Assembly (NCBI RefSeq): GCF_020404845.1
Contig: NZ_JAIOJZ010000014.1
Location: 62,001 to 126,000, forward strand
Length of the DNA stretch: 64,000 nucleotides
Direction: 5' to 3'
Source of the DNA: Streptomyces hyderabadensis
Lineage (GTDB): Bacteria; Actinomycetota; Actinomycetes; Streptomycetales; Streptomycetaceae
This document shows positions 42,337-51,095 of the stretch, in pieces; the stretch's first letter is position 1; each line of letters opens with the position of its first letter. Both the position numbers and the translations under genes were made by a program. The notes under the pieces are model-generated. The model ran no database searches and was not told the DNA's origin. It saw only the letters and a list, made by a program, of their open reading frames with translations.

Positions 42337-43401
42337 GTGACGATCGAGCGGGTCGGACTCGTGGTCCACGGAGGACGCGAGGGCGCCGCGGAAGCCGCCC
42401 GGGAGGTCCGGGAGTGGTGCGACCGCAACGCCGTGGCGTGCACGGACATCGACGTGTGGAGCGGCGACGGGCGGCGCAGCGCCCGCGAGGAGGTGGACGC
42501 GGCCGGCGACCCGGACCTCGTCGTCACCCTGGGCGGTGACGGCACCTTCCTGCGCGGCGCACGGCTGGCCGCGGAGAACGACGCCCTGATCCTGGGCGTG
42601 GACCTGGGACGGGTGGGCTTCCTGACCGAGGTCCCCGCGCCCGCGGTGCGCTCCGCCCTCGACGCCGTCCGGGACGACCACCTGGAGCCGGAGAGCCGCA
42701 TGCTGCTCACTCTGCGTGCCTCCCGGCTGCTGGAGATCCCGTCGGAGATGGAAGCGCTCCTGCGGTACGGGCGAGGCCCGCTGCTGCCTCCCCCGCGGGT
42801 GCGGACCGACTGCGAGAGCGGTGACGAGTGGGGCATCGCCCTGAACGTCACAGCCCTCAACGACGTGGTGCTCGAAAAGCTGTCCCGGGACCGGCAGGTC
42901 TCCGTCGGCGTCTACATCGCGGGCCGGCTGCTGGCCTCCTACTCCGCCGACGCGCTGCTCGTCGCCACCCCGACCGGCTCCACCGCCTACAGCTTCGCCG
43001 CGGGCGGCCCGGTCGTCTCGCCGCGCGCGGAGGCGCTCGTGTTCACCGCCGTGGCCCCGCACATGACGTTTGACCGCTCCGTGGTCACCGCACCGGACGA
43101 ACCCGTCGGACTGCGCATCCTCGAACGCTCGGGCCGGGCCGCCGTGAGCATCGACGGGCAGCTGCGGGGCGTACTCGACCCGGGCGACTGGCTCGGCGTC
43201 TACGCCGCGCCCCGCAGGCTGCGGGCGGTACGCCTGGGCCCCATGGACTTCTACGGCCGGCTGCGCGACCGGATGCGGCTGACCGACGCCCCGGCCGCGG
43301 TCGCCGACGGTACGCCCGCCCCGCTGTGGCCGGTCAGCACGCCCCCGCCCGGCGACCTCGCCCATCTGTCGATGCCGGTACCGGCGGCCGAGGGCGACTG
43401 A
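42337..43401 (+). CDS. NAD(+)/NADH kinase
   Basis: A 354-residue ATP- or polyphosphate-NAD kinase, the source of NADP. Motifs: LVVTLGGDGTFLRGARLAAE near residue 65, LGVDLGRVGFLTEV, ALNDVVLEKL, and ATPTGSTAYSFAAGGPVV. There is an insertion at about 130-160 and a C-terminal tail of 50 residues after the core, so it is longer than typical PpnK. It may be a second paralogue specialised in expression or regulation. GTG at 42337 chosen because GGGAGG lies 6 nt upstream; an in-frame extension to 42193 would overlap the antitoxin promoter. Confidence 0.92.
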   Translation: MTIERVGLVVHGGREGAAEAAREVREWCDRNAVACTDIDVWSGDGRRSAREEVDAAGDPDLVVTLGGDGTFLRGARLAAENDALILGVDLGRVGFLTEVPAPAVRSALDAVRDDHLEPESRMLLTLRASRLLEIPSEMEALLRYGRGPLLPPPRVRTDCESGDEWGIALNVTALNDVVLEKLSRDRQVSVGVYIAGRLLASYSADALLVATPTGSTAYSFAAGGPVVSPRAEALVFTAVAPHMTFDRSVVTAPDEPVGLRILERSGRAAVSIDGQLRGVLDPGDWLGVYAAPRRLRAVRLGPMDFYGRLRDRMRLTDAPAAVADGTPAPLWPVSTPPPGDLAHLSMPVPAAEGD

Positions 43402-43524
43402 GCGAGCTCCACGCCGATCGGCAGCACCGGCACGGTGTACTTCACCTGTGACTCGTGCGGGCAGGACGCCGCCTCCGGCCGTTCCTCCCACGCGGCCCGC
43501 CCTCGGCGTTGCCCCAGGGCGAGG

Positions 43525-44271
43525 TCAAGCGGGCTTGCGCCACACGGAGACGTGCCTCGCACTGTCCTGCGTGAACGGGGTCCCGTCCCAGTCCCCCACG
43601 CGGCGTTCCAGTTCGAGCCCGGCGATCCGGGCCATCAGGTCGAGTTCGGCGGGCCAGGCGTACCGGTGCCGGGAGTTGTCGCGGCGGTAGCTGCCGTCGG
43701 CCGGGTCACGGGTGAAGTGGTGGGAGACGAGGACCTGTTCGACCAGGTCGAAGGTGTCGAAGCCGAGATGCCGCTCGGAGACGTCGAACGGCACCGCGAC
43801 CTGTCCCGGCGGCAGATGCCGCAGCGGTGGCACACCCAGCTCGATGACGAAGCGGCCGCCCGGGCTCAGATGACGAGCCGCGTTGCGGAAGCACTCGACC
43901 TGCTCGTCCTGGGTCAGCAGGTTCGTGATGGTGTTGTAGACGAGGTAGACCAGGGTGAACTCGCCGGGCACGACGGTCGTGGCCATGTCCCCGAGGGTCA
44001 CCGGCAGCGTCTCCTCGTCGGTCTTGCGCCGCAGGACCGCCGCCATGTGCTGGGACAGCTCGATGCCCGCCACCGGCACACCGCGTTCGCGCAGCGGGAC
44101 GCCCACGCGTCCGGTCCCGATGGCGAACTCCAGCGCCCGGCCGTCCCCGGCGAGTTCGGCGAGGAAGTCCAGGGTCGGTCCGAGGACGGCGGCGGAGGCC
44201 ATCCCGGACTCGGTCTCCTCGGCGTCGTAGCGGTCGGCGGTCTCACGGGTCCACAGTTCGCTGCTCGTCAC
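43525..44271 (-). CDS. Class I SAM-dependent methyltransferase
   Basis: A 248-residue methyltransferase. Motif I is LEFAIGTGRVGVPLRERG (about 48-65), and GIELSQHMAAVLRRK binds the ribose of SAM; then VYLVYNTITNLL and LSPGGRFVIELGVP follow. The C-terminal part (HRYAWPAELDLMARIAGLEL) is typical of small-molecule methyltransferases. No partner gene suggests the substrate. It is convergent with the NAD kinase across 123 bp in which I see no gene. Confidence 0.9.
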   Translation of the reverse strand: MTSSELWTRETADRYDAEETESGMASAAVLGPTLDFLAELAGDGRALEFAIGTGRVGVPLRERGVPVAGIELSQHMAAVLRRKTDEETLPVTLGDMATTVVPGEFTLVYLVYNTITNLLTQDEQVECFRNAARHLSPGGRFVIELGVPPLRHLPPGQVAVPFDVSERHLGFDTFDLVEQVLVSHHFTRDPADGSYRRDNSRHRYAWPAELDLMARIAGLELERRVGDWDGTPFTQDSARHVSVWRKPA

Positions 44272-44328
44272 GGGCCGACATACTGCCGGGCACGCGGGCG
44301 CGCTGTCGACGCATTTACCCCCGGGACG

Positions 44329-45333
44329 TCACCCCGCTCCGCGCAGCCGGAGGAGATACGTCGCGGTCAGCGCCACGGCACGGTCCTCGTCCCGCGACAG
44401 CTCCGCCAGCGCACGGGAAGCCCTCGTGCCCGGGACGCCCGCCAGTGCCTGGGTCAGCCGGCCGCGCGCGGGCCCTTCGGTGGTGTCGTGGGCGAGGCGC
44501 CCGACGAGCCCGGCCGCGATCCGGTCCGCGGTCGCGGTGTCGCTCGCCAGCACGCTCAGCGCGTCGGCCGCGTCGGTGTCGTTGCGGCCCGCCACGATCA
44601 TGTCGATGAGCGTCGGGACGGCCTCGGCCACCCCCTGCGCCCCGAGCGCCAGCGCCGCGTACCCGCGGACCTGGGCGTCGGGGCTTTCGAGGGCGTGCCG
44701 CAGCCGCGCGGTGGCCTCACCGCCGGGCAGCTCGGTCAGGGCCCGGACCGCACGCTCCCGTACCGCGGCCACCGGTGAGCCGAGGCCCTCCGCCAGCAGC
44801 GCCGCGGCGTCGTCGCCCGCTCGTGCCAGCGCCCAGCGAAGGGCCCCGGCGACGTTGGGGTCCGTCTCGCCGAGCGCCGCCTCGACCAGGGCCTCCACCG
44901 GCACCGCCGCCTCGCCGACCGAGGAGAGGGCCGCCCGCTGGCGCGCGTCCGCGCTCTTCGAGCCGAGAGCCTGGAGGAGCGAGACGGCCTGGAGGACGTC
45001 CTCCCAGCCGGCGGGTCCCGCGGCATCGATCCGGCGCAGCCGGGTGAGCAGCTCGGTCTCGGCCGCGATGCGTTCGCGCGTCCGGCGGATGAGGTCGTCC
45101 ACGAGCGCCGAGGGCGCGAACCCGGGCTCGTCGAGCGCCCGCCCGATCTCGCGCAGCGACAGCCCCAGCGACCGCAGGCTCTCGATGTGGAAGATCCGCC
45201 GGATGTCCTGACGGGAGTACTCCCGGTAGCCGGAGCCGGTGCGGCCCGAGGGGCGGACCAGGCCGAGCGACTCGTAGTGCCTGAGCATGCGGGCACTGAC
45301 ACCGGACCGTCGCGCCACCTCACCGATCAACAC
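44329..45333 (-). CDS. MerR-family regulator with C-terminal HEAT repeats
   Basis: A 334-residue regulator. Residues 1-70 form the MerR winged HTH (IGEVARRSGVSARMLRHYES, RTGSGYREYSRQDIRRI), with the dimerisation coiled coil to about 115. The remainder consists of repeated helical pairs (EALVEAALGETDPNVAGALR, VRERAVRALTELPGGEATAR, VRGYAALALGAQGVAEAVPT) that read as HEAT/armadillo repeats. It sits 4 nt after the HEAT-repeat protein gene. The GTG at 45333 is the most probable start. Ligand and target are unknown; a MerR-type promoter precedes the operon. Confidence 0.87.
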   Translation of the reverse strand: MLIGEVARRSGVSARMLRHYESLGLVRPSGRTGSGYREYSRQDIRRIFHIESLRSLGLSLREIGRALDEPGFAPSALVDDLIRRTRERIAAETELLTRLRRIDAAGPAGWEDVLQAVSLLQALGSKSADARQRAALSSVGEAAVPVEALVEAALGETDPNVAGALRWALARAGDDAAALLAEGLGSPVAAVRERAVRALTELPGGEATARLRHALESPDAQVRGYAALALGAQGVAEAVPTLIDMIVAGRNDTDAADALSVLASDTATADRIAAGLVGRLAHDTTEGPARGRLTQALAGVPGTRASRALAELSRDEDRAVALTATYLLRLRGAG

Positions 45334-45337
45334 ACCT

Positions 45338-46009
45338 TCATCGTCCCTCGGGCGAGGACCCGCCAAGGGCCACGACGCGCTTCGCCTCCTCGATCGCCGA
45401 CTCGAAGCCGGCGTCCGGGTCGCGCAGCAGCCGCCGGGTGGCGAGGGCGTGCGCGCGCACGTGCGGCTCGGTGCCGGTCGTCGCGGCGTCGAGAACCCCG
45501 ACGACCGCCTCGCCCAGCGCGACGAGCGCCCGGCTGAGGCTGAGCTGCGTCTCCCGGCCACCCCGTCCCAGCTGCGTCGCGAGCACGGCCGCCAGGCCGG
45601 ACTCCCCGCCCTCGGGGACGAGGACGACCGCGGCCCGCCAGGCACTGCGCGCCACCTCGTCGTCCGGGTCGCGGAGCACCGCAGGTGTGATCACCGGCCA
45701 GGCCCGCCGGTCCCCGATCTTGGACAGTGTGTGCAGCGCCTGGCTGCGTGCCTGCGGGCGGTCCGAGCGGACCTCGCCGACCAGCCGGTCGAGCGTCATG
45801 GACACCGGATGGCGGGTGAGCGCCCAGGTCAGCATGTCGCGGACGAAGAACTCCGGCTCGACCGCGGACCGCTCGACGAGCTTCGCCACGAAGCGCGGGT
45901 CCGGCGCCGAGCCGACCGCGAGGGCCGCCCGCAGCCGCACGGACGCACGCTCGTCCTCCAGAGCCCTGAGCAACCGCAGCGGGTCCGGGTCCTGACTCGT
46001 CATGGTCAT
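45338..46009 (-). CDS. HEAT-repeat protein
   Basis: A 223-residue helical-repeat protein (LRALEDERASVRLRAALAVG, LTRHPVSMTLDRLVGE, VLRDPDDEVARSAWRAAVVL). No catalytic site. The start at 46009 follows an AGGAGG at 8 nt spacing; a second ATG is 6 nt inside. It is the first gene of an operon with a MerR regulator that itself carries HEAT repeats, so the two proteins may interact through their repeats or arise from a split/duplication. The operon promoter has a near-perfect MerR-type palindrome. Confidence 0.85.
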   Translation of the reverse strand: MTMTSQDPDPLRLLRALEDERASVRLRAALAVGSAPDPRFVAKLVERSAVEPEFFVRDMLTWALTRHPVSMTLDRLVGEVRSDRPQARSQALHTLSKIGDRRAWPVITPAVLRDPDDEVARSAWRAAVVLVPEGGESGLAAVLATQLGRGGRETQLSLSRALVALGEAVVGVLDAATTGTEPHVRAHALATRRLLRDPDAGFESAIEEAKRVVALGGSSPEGR

Positions 46010-46036
46010 CGGGACCACCTCCTGGCCCGCAGTGAA

Positions 46037-46061
46037 GACCTTGTCACGGTGTCAAGGTCAA
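46037..46061 (-). promoter_or_regulatory. MerR-type promoter with 19-bp spacer
   Basis: A 23-nt near-perfect palindrome with arms GACCTTG (46037-46043) and CAAGGTC (46053-46059). Read on the minus strand, TTGACC (-35) is followed after 19 bp by TTCACT as a possible -10. A long spacer with an operator inside it is the classical MerR arrangement. It drives the HEAT-protein/MerR operon, so autoactivation is likely. Confidence 0.85.
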
Positions 46062-46101
46062 ACCGGCGGACGCGAAGAGCGCCGAACGATTCACGGCACC
46101 C

Positions 46102-46983
46102 TTGGCGCAATGGCCCGAATCGGCTGTTATCAGGCTTGCGGGAACGACTACGGTGGGGCTGGACCCGAGAGTGATCGGCGCGTTCGCCGGCGAGCCGGGC
46201 GAGGCCGGGGGAGTGGGCGAGGACGTGGGAGAGTACCGCAGGCCGCCCGGGGGTGGGGGGCGGCCGACCGGTCGGCCGGCGCCCGCGGTGCTGCCGTCGT
46301 CGCTGCGCCCGGGTCTGGGGCTGATCGCCGCACTCGCCGCGCTGGTGGTCCTCGTCCTCGGGCTCACCTACGCCGACGACAGCGAGCCGGGGGCCGCGGA
46401 CGCGCGGATCTGGGCGGTGGTGGACGGGGCGGGTCCGCCCTGGCGGCACGTCGCCCTGGTCACGGACTTCCTGGGGGAGCCGGCGGGAGCGGTGCTGCTG
46501 GTCGCGGGCATCGTGACGGGCTGCCTGCTGCTTCGGCGGCCGCGCGCCGCGGTGTTCGTGGTGACCGGCGCCGGTCTGACCGTGGGGACGACGACGCTGC
46601 TCAAGCCCGTGGTGGGACGCACCATCCACGGCGACAACCTGTCCTACCCGAGCGGGCACACCGCCTTCCTCACCGCGATCGCCCTCATGGTGTCGCTGCT
46701 CGCGGCCGGCCGCCTCCGCCTGGGCCGGGCGGCCGGCACGGCGTTCGTCTTCGCCGCGGGGCTGGTGGCCGGCGCCGCCATGGGCTGGGCGCAGGTGGCC
46801 CTGGGCTCCCACTACGCGACCGACACCGTCGGCGGCTGGTGCACCGCGCTGGCGGTGCTGCCGGTGAGCGCGTGGCTGGTCGACCGCACGGCCGGCCGAC
46901 TGGCCGGGCGCGCGACGGCCGAGGGCCCGGCGGACGAACCTGCCGACCGGAGAGCCAACGCCGGTCGGCAGGAATGCCACTGA
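46102..46983 (+). CDS. PAP2-family membrane phosphatase
   Basis: A membrane phosphatase of the PAP2 superfamily, probably acting on lipid phosphates such as phosphatidic acid or undecaprenyl diphosphate. Catalytic motifs: KPVVGRTIHGD (C1), YPSGHTAFLTA with the conserved His (C2), and LGSHYATDTVGG (C3, less typical: Ser for Arg region but with the His and Asp). Five or six membrane helices. The N-terminal 68 residues before the first helix are not conserved-looking; the GTG at 46153, with GGGA upstream, may be the real start. Divergent from the HEAT/MerR operon. Confidence 0.85.
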   Translation: MAQWPESAVIRLAGTTTVGLDPRVIGAFAGEPGEAGGVGEDVGEYRRPPGGGGRPTGRPAPAVLPSSLRPGLGLIAALAALVVLVLGLTYADDSEPGAADARIWAVVDGAGPPWRHVALVTDFLGEPAGAVLLVAGIVTGCLLLRRPRAAVFVVTGAGLTVGTTTLLKPVVGRTIHGDNLSYPSGHTAFLTAIALMVSLLAAGRLRLGRAAGTAFVFAAGLVAGAAMGWAQVALGSHYATDTVGGWCTALAVLPVSAWLVDRTAGRLAGRATAEGPADEPADRRANAGRQECH

Positions 46984-46992
46984 CACGCTGTC

Positions 46993-47025
46993 GGGGCGCG
47001 GACGCCGTCGGCTCTCCGGCGCCCC
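46993..47025. terminator. Possible hairpin at the end of the polysaccharide operon
   Basis: GGGGCGC (46993-46999) pairs with GCGCCCC (47019-47025) across a 19-nt loop, between the convergent PAP2 and aminotransferase genes. Weak evidence; position is right for the end of a very long operon. Confidence 0.4.
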
Positions 47026-47037
47026 GTGCACCTCACC

Positions 47038-48363
47038 TCACGCCCGGCGGCGGAACACCGGCTTCACCGCCCGCCCGGCCATCCAGGGCGTGGGATCGGC
47101 CGCGTCCAGCGCCTTGCGGTACACCGCGCAGGCCTGCGCCACCACGTCGACGGTCCGTTCGATGTCGTCGTCGCCGAGCGCGCTGCTCACCACGAACGAC
47201 GGTGCCAGCACCCCGCCCGCGAGGAGCCGGCGCAGGAACAGGGTGCGGTACGGCTGGGACGGCTGCCCGTTCTCGTCGAGGGTGGCGAAGACCAGGTTGC
47301 TGGCCCGCCCTCGGACGACGACGTGGTCGCCGACCCCCATGCTCGCCGCGGCCTCGCGGACCCCGGCGGCCAGCCGCTCGCCGAGGGCGTGCAACCGGGC
47401 GGTGACGCCCTCCTCGGTGTAGGTGCTCTGCACGGCCATGGCGGCGGCCAGCGCGTGCGTCTCCGCACCGTGGGTGGTGGACAGCAGGAACACCCGGTCC
47501 CCGGAGTGCCGCAGACCGCCCCGCTCCATCAGTTCCCGGCGCCCGGCCAGCGCGGAGACGGCGAACCCGTTGCCCAGCGCCTTGCCGAAGGTGGAGAGGT
47601 CGGGGACGACGCCGTACAGGCCCTGGGCGCCCGCCTCGGACCAGCGGAAACCGGTGATCATCTCGTCGAACACCAGGACGCAGCCGTGCCGGTCGGCCAG
47701 CTCGCGCAGACCGGCGAGGTAGCCGGGCGGCGGCTCGGCGTGGGTGGCGGGCTCCAGGATCAGGCAGGCGACCTCACCCCGGTACCGGGCGAGCAGTTCC
47801 TCCGTGGCGGCCAGGTCGCCGTAGGGGAACGCCACCGTGAGTTCCCCGGTCGCCGCGGGGACACCGGCGGACATCGGCGTCGTGCCGATGAACCAGTCGT
47901 CGACGGAGAAGAACGGGTGGTCGGCGCAGACGGCCACCCGCGGGCGCCCGGTGGCGGCCCGGGCCAGCCGCACCGCGGCGGTGGTGGCGTCGGAGCCGTT
48001 CTTCGCGAACTTCACCATCTCCGCGGTCGGCACCGTGGCCAGGAAGCGCTCCGCGGCCTCGACCTCCACGACGGACGGCCGGACGAAGTTGCTGCCCCGG
48101 TCGAGTTCCCGCCGCACGGCCTGAGTCACGCGGGGATGGGCGTGGCCGAGGCTGACCGAGCGCAGACCGGAGCCGTACTCGATGTAGCGGTTGCCGTCGA
48201 CGTCCCACACATGGGCACCCCGGCCGTGGCTGATCACCGGGGCCAGGTTCTCCGGATACTGGTCGTCGCCCTTGGCGTAGGTGTGCGCGCCCCCGGGGAC
48301 CATGGCGTGCAGCCGTTCGTTCGCCCGGCGCGAGCGGGGCAGGTCGAGTTCCTCGGTGCTCAT
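47038..48363 (-). CDS. Class III aminotransferase (glutamate-1-semialdehyde aminomutase-like)
   Basis: A 441-residue PLP enzyme, resembling HemL but found at the end of a polysaccharide operon. Visible: HVWDVDGNRYIEYGSGLRSV, KFAKNGSDATTAAVRLARA, LVFDEMITGFRWSEAGAQ and the PLP lysine 261 in STFGKALGNGF. In glycan clusters such proteins aminate or epimerise sugar or amino-acid substituents; the exact step is unknown. Separated from the RmlC-like gene by 7 nt. It is the last gene before a convergent phosphatase. Confidence 0.9.
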   Translation of the reverse strand: MSTEELDLPRSRRANERLHAMVPGGAHTYAKGDDQYPENLAPVISHGRGAHVWDVDGNRYIEYGSGLRSVSLGHAHPRVTQAVRRELDRGSNFVRPSVVEVEAAERFLATVPTAEMVKFAKNGSDATTAAVRLARAATGRPRVAVCADHPFFSVDDWFIGTTPMSAGVPAATGELTVAFPYGDLAATEELLARYRGEVACLILEPATHAEPPPGYLAGLRELADRHGCVLVFDEMITGFRWSEAGAQGLYGVVPDLSTFGKALGNGFAVSALAGRRELMERGGLRHSGDRVFLLSTTHGAETHALAAAMAVQSTYTEEGVTARLHALGERLAAGVREAAASMGVGDHVVVRGRASNLVFATLDENGQPSQPYRTLFLRRLLAGGVLAPSFVVSSALGDDDIERTVDVVAQACAVYRKALDAADPTPWMAGRAVKPVFRRRA

Positions 48364-48370
48364 GCCTGCC

Positions 48371-48922
48371 TCACCCTTCCCGGTGCTTGAGGACCTCGGC
48401 GAGGCTCGGCGCCCCCCGGTCCCGTGCGGACGTCGAGGTGACCGGCAGCGGCCAGGGTATGGCCAGCTCCGGGTCGTCGAAGGCGATCGTCACGTCCTCG
48501 GCCGGATCGTGCGGGCGGTCGATCCGGTACGACACGTCGGAGGTCTGAGTCAGCGACTGGAAGCCGTGCGCGCACCCCGCCGGGACGTACACGGTCGCCT
48601 GCGTCCGGCCGGACAGCTCGAAGAAGGCCCGGCCCAGGTAGGTCGGCGAGTCCGCCCGCAGATCCACGACCACGTCGAAGATCTCGCCGTACGAGCACCG
48701 CACCAGCTTGGCCTCGCCCGCGCCGGAGCGCAGGTGCAGGCCGCGCAGCACGCCCCGGACCGAGCGGGAGACGCTGTCCTGGACGAAGGCGGCCGGGTCC
48801 AGACCGACGGAGCGCACCACCTCGGCGTCGAAGGTGCGGCAGAAGAAGCCGCGTTCGTCGGAGTGCGGCGTCGGCTCGAACAGGTACGCACCGGCGATCT
48901 CCGGCACTTGGGTCGCCTTCAT
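48371..48922 (-). CDS. RmlC-like dTDP-4-keto-sugar 3,5-epimerase family protein
   Basis: A 183-residue cupin that epimerises a nucleotide-linked 4-keto sugar. Catalytic His is seen in VLRGLHLRSGAGEAKLVRC; the conserved VVVDLRADSPTYLGRAFFEL and YVPAGCAHGFQSLTQTSDVS follow. In antibiotic pathways with NovU-type C-methyltransferases, a homologous epimerase (NovW) acts on the same sugar, so it may be the partner of the C-methyltransferase in this operon. Start overlaps the pyruvyltransferase stop by 4 nt. Confidence 0.9.
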   Translation of the reverse strand: MKATQVPEIAGAYLFEPTPHSDERGFFCRTFDAEVVRSVGLDPAAFVQDSVSRSVRGVLRGLHLRSGAGEAKLVRCSYGEIFDVVVDLRADSPTYLGRAFFELSGRTQATVYVPAGCAHGFQSLTQTSDVSYRIDRPHDPAEDVTIAFDDPELAIPWPLPVTSTSARDRGAPSLAEVLKHREG

Positions 48923-50151
48923 GGCGCCTCCCGCAGGGCGTGGGTGTGGCCGGCCGCGGGGAACAGGGCCGCGGCCAGGGCGGTGAACTGCTGCTCGACG
49001 CGCCGGGCGACCACCAGGTTCCGCTCGACGAGGGCCCGCCGCACCTCGGCCGACCGCCGCTCCAGCTCCCGGAACTGCTCCAGCAGCCGGTCGGCGTCGG
49101 CCTCGCGGGCCGGGTGGCAGTACGCGCTCATCCCCATCTCGGCCATGAGCGCGTCGCTCTTGGCCGAGTAGCTGAGCGCGAGGGTCGGCGTGCCGACCTT
49201 CAGGGCGCAGACCAGGTTGTGGTAGCGGGTCGCCACCACGCTGTCGGCACACGCCGTCTCCTTCATCAGGTCGGCCAGCGAGGCCGCCTCGGCGACGGTG
49301 ACCAGCGGCGAGCCCACCGCGTCGGCGATCGCGGCGGCCACCGGCCGGTCGAGTTCGTCGCCGGTGAGCAGCCGGACCGCCCTGCCCTCCTCGGCCAGCG
49401 CGCGGACGAACCGCGTCGTCCCGTCGAGGTAGCGCCGGTGGATCTCCTCGGCGCGGGCCCGCTCGTCGTTGCTGCCGTGGAAGTCCATGACGCCCACGCA
49501 GACCGGGCCCGGTGCGCCCGCGGGCTCGTTCGCCGACGGCGCGGGCAGCGCGAACACCAGGTCCGCGTAGACCTCGTCCCGCGCGGTGTCCACGCCCATC
49601 ATCCGCATCGCCTCGCGCGACTGCGGGTCCCGGTACGAGCGGTAGGCGGCCAGCCGCGTCGACCAGCGGGTCAGGGCCCGGGTGGGCCGGTTGCCGATCG
49701 CACCGGCGCCGACGCTGACCAGCGCGACCCGGGTGCCGAACAGCCGGCCCGTCAGGCACAGCAGGAACAGCGAGTACGGGAAACCCCACGGCCGGAGCGG
49801 CAGGGTGGTCTCCAGCACGCCGGTGCCCGGCACGATCACCGCGTCGTGCCGGCGCACCCAGGCGGCGGTGCGGAAGACGTCGACGAGTTTGCCCAGGGCC
49901 TTCGCCGCGATCGCGCTCGCGCGTGAAGCGGTCCGGTACTCCCCGTGGTACCAGTTGAGCCGGGTCGCGGGAATGCCGTACCGGGTCGCGACGGTCTCGG
50001 GGCCGCCGCACATCGCGTCCAGGACCGCGTCGGGACGAGCGGCCCTGAGGTGGTCGAGGACGGCCTCCAGCGACCCGTCGTTGCCGCTGTTGCCGGCGCC
50101 GAACAGACCGAACACACCGATGTGTAAAGGCTTCTCGCGCATGGCGTTCAT
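48919..50151 (-). CDS. Polysaccharide pyruvyl transferase family protein
   Basis: A 410-residue protein that transfers a pyruvyl ketal from PEP to a sugar. Family features: HIGVFGLFGAGNSGNDGSLE at the N-terminus, VIVPGTGVLETTLPLRPWGF, ALVSVGAGAIGNRPTR and VVATRYHNLVCALKVGTPTL with the conserved His. Pyruvylation gives the polymer negative charge. Two ATGs (50151 and 50142) are possible; the first overlaps the GT2 stop by 4 nt. Confidence 0.9.
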   Translation of the reverse strand: MNAMREKPLHIGVFGLFGAGNSGNDGSLEAVLDHLRAARPDAVLDAMCGGPETVATRYGIPATRLNWYHGEYRTASRASAIAAKALGKLVDVFRTAAWVRRHDAVIVPGTGVLETTLPLRPWGFPYSLFLLCLTGRLFGTRVALVSVGAGAIGNRPTRALTRWSTRLAAYRSYRDPQSREAMRMMGVDTARDEVYADLVFALPAPSANEPAGAPGPVCVGVMDFHGSNDERARAEEIHRRYLDGTTRFVRALAEEGRAVRLLTGDELDRPVAAAIADAVGSPLVTVAEAASLADLMKETACADSVVATRYHNLVCALKVGTPTLALSYSAKSDALMAEMGMSAYCHPAREADADRLLEQFRELERRSAEVRRALVERNLVVARRVEQQFTALAAALFPAAGHTHALREAP

Positions 50152-51095
50152 GCCTGCCCTCCCTGGCGGCCGGCGACCAGGTCGTCGACGGAGACGGTGA
50201 GCCGCTCCGGGGCCACCGGAGCGCGGTCCTCGACCCGCTCGCCGGCGCCCGGACGGACCCGGCTGGTCAGCCACGCGGCCAGATGGCGGTGGCAGGCGCG
50301 CCGGTCGGCCGAGGACAGCGGCGCCCGTCCGATCGCCGAGGCGAAGCCCCAGACGTACTCGGCGAGCAACCGTGGCGTCGGGTGCAGCGGGCCCGCCCGG
50401 CGCGGGTCCAGGTTGACGCACCGGGCGCGCTTGGAGGGATTCGCCCGCTCGGCCCGGGTGGGGTGGTCGCGGCGGAAGTACAGCAGCTCCGGCACCTGGT
50501 GGAAGGGACCGTGCAGGGTGATCTCGGCGACGAAGGTGCGGTCCGCGTGGTGGTAGCTGTCGTGCGGTTTCACCCGGCGCAGCATGTCGGCCCGCATCAC
50601 CCCGTAGAAGTCGTCGCCCCCGGGTTCGAACAGCAGGCTGCGGAAGCGCTCCGGGGCGCGCGGGGAGTCGGTGGCGAGCCCGTACTCGTAGGGGACCTTC
50701 ACCTTGCCGTCGCCGTCGATGACCGCCTGGCCGCTGTGTGCGAGGACCACCTCGGGCCGCTCGTCCAGCGCCGCCACACAACTGCGCAGCAGGTCCCGGG
50801 CGTAGAGGTCGTCGTGCGAGGCCCACTTGAACAGTTCGCCGCGGCACTCGGTGAACACGTAGTTGTGGTTCGGGGCGGCGCCGATGTTGCGGGGCAGCCG
50901 GATGTAGCGGATGCGCGAGTCCCGCGCGGCGTACCGGCGGCAGATGTCCTGGGTGCCGTCGGTCGACGCGTTGTCGGATATCACCAGTTCGAAGTCCTCG
51001 TAGGTCTGGCCGAGCAGGGCGTCCAGCGACTCGGCCAGGTACTCCTCGCCGTTGTAGACGGGCAGGCCGATGCTCAGCCGGGGGTGGGGGGTCAT
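50148..51095 (-). CDS. GT2-family glycosyltransferase
   Basis: A 315-residue inverting glycosyltransferase with GT-A fold: LSIGLPVYNGEEYLAESLDA, FELVISDNASTDGTQDICRR and the DxD-like WASHDDLYARDLL. It probably adds one sugar to a lipid-linked repeat unit on the cytoplasmic side. The C-terminal region is Arg-rich with a long tail and no membrane helix. Start at 51095 overlaps the flippase stop by 4 nt. Confidence 0.92.
   Translation of the reverse strand: MTPHPRLSIGLPVYNGEEYLAESLDALLGQTYEDFELVISDNASTDGTQDICRRYAARDSRIRYIRLPRNIGAAPNHNYVFTECRGELFKWASHDDLYARDLLRSCVAALDERPEVVLAHSGQAVIDGDGKVKVPYEYGLATDSPRAPERFRSLLFEPGGDDFYGVMRADMLRRVKPHDSYHHADRTFVAEITLHGPFHQVPELLYFRRDHPTRAERANPSKRARCVNLDPRRAGPLHPTPRLLAEYVWGFASAIGRAPLSSADRRACHRHLAAWLTSRVRPGAGERVEDRAPVAPERLTVSVDDLVAGRQGGQA

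Noticed and set aside
43402..43524. Short frames in the NAD kinase/methyltransferase spacer, one beginning YFTCDSCGQDAA on the plus strand and one reading VKYTVPVLPIGVEL on the minus strand
   Set aside because: Each looks faintly protein-like but neither continues into a plausible gene; both run into flanking coding sequence in a wrong frame.
47038..48363. Aminotransferase as HemL of haem synthesis
   Set aside because: Although similar, it lies at the end of a polysaccharide operon without other haem genes; a glycan-related role is more likely.
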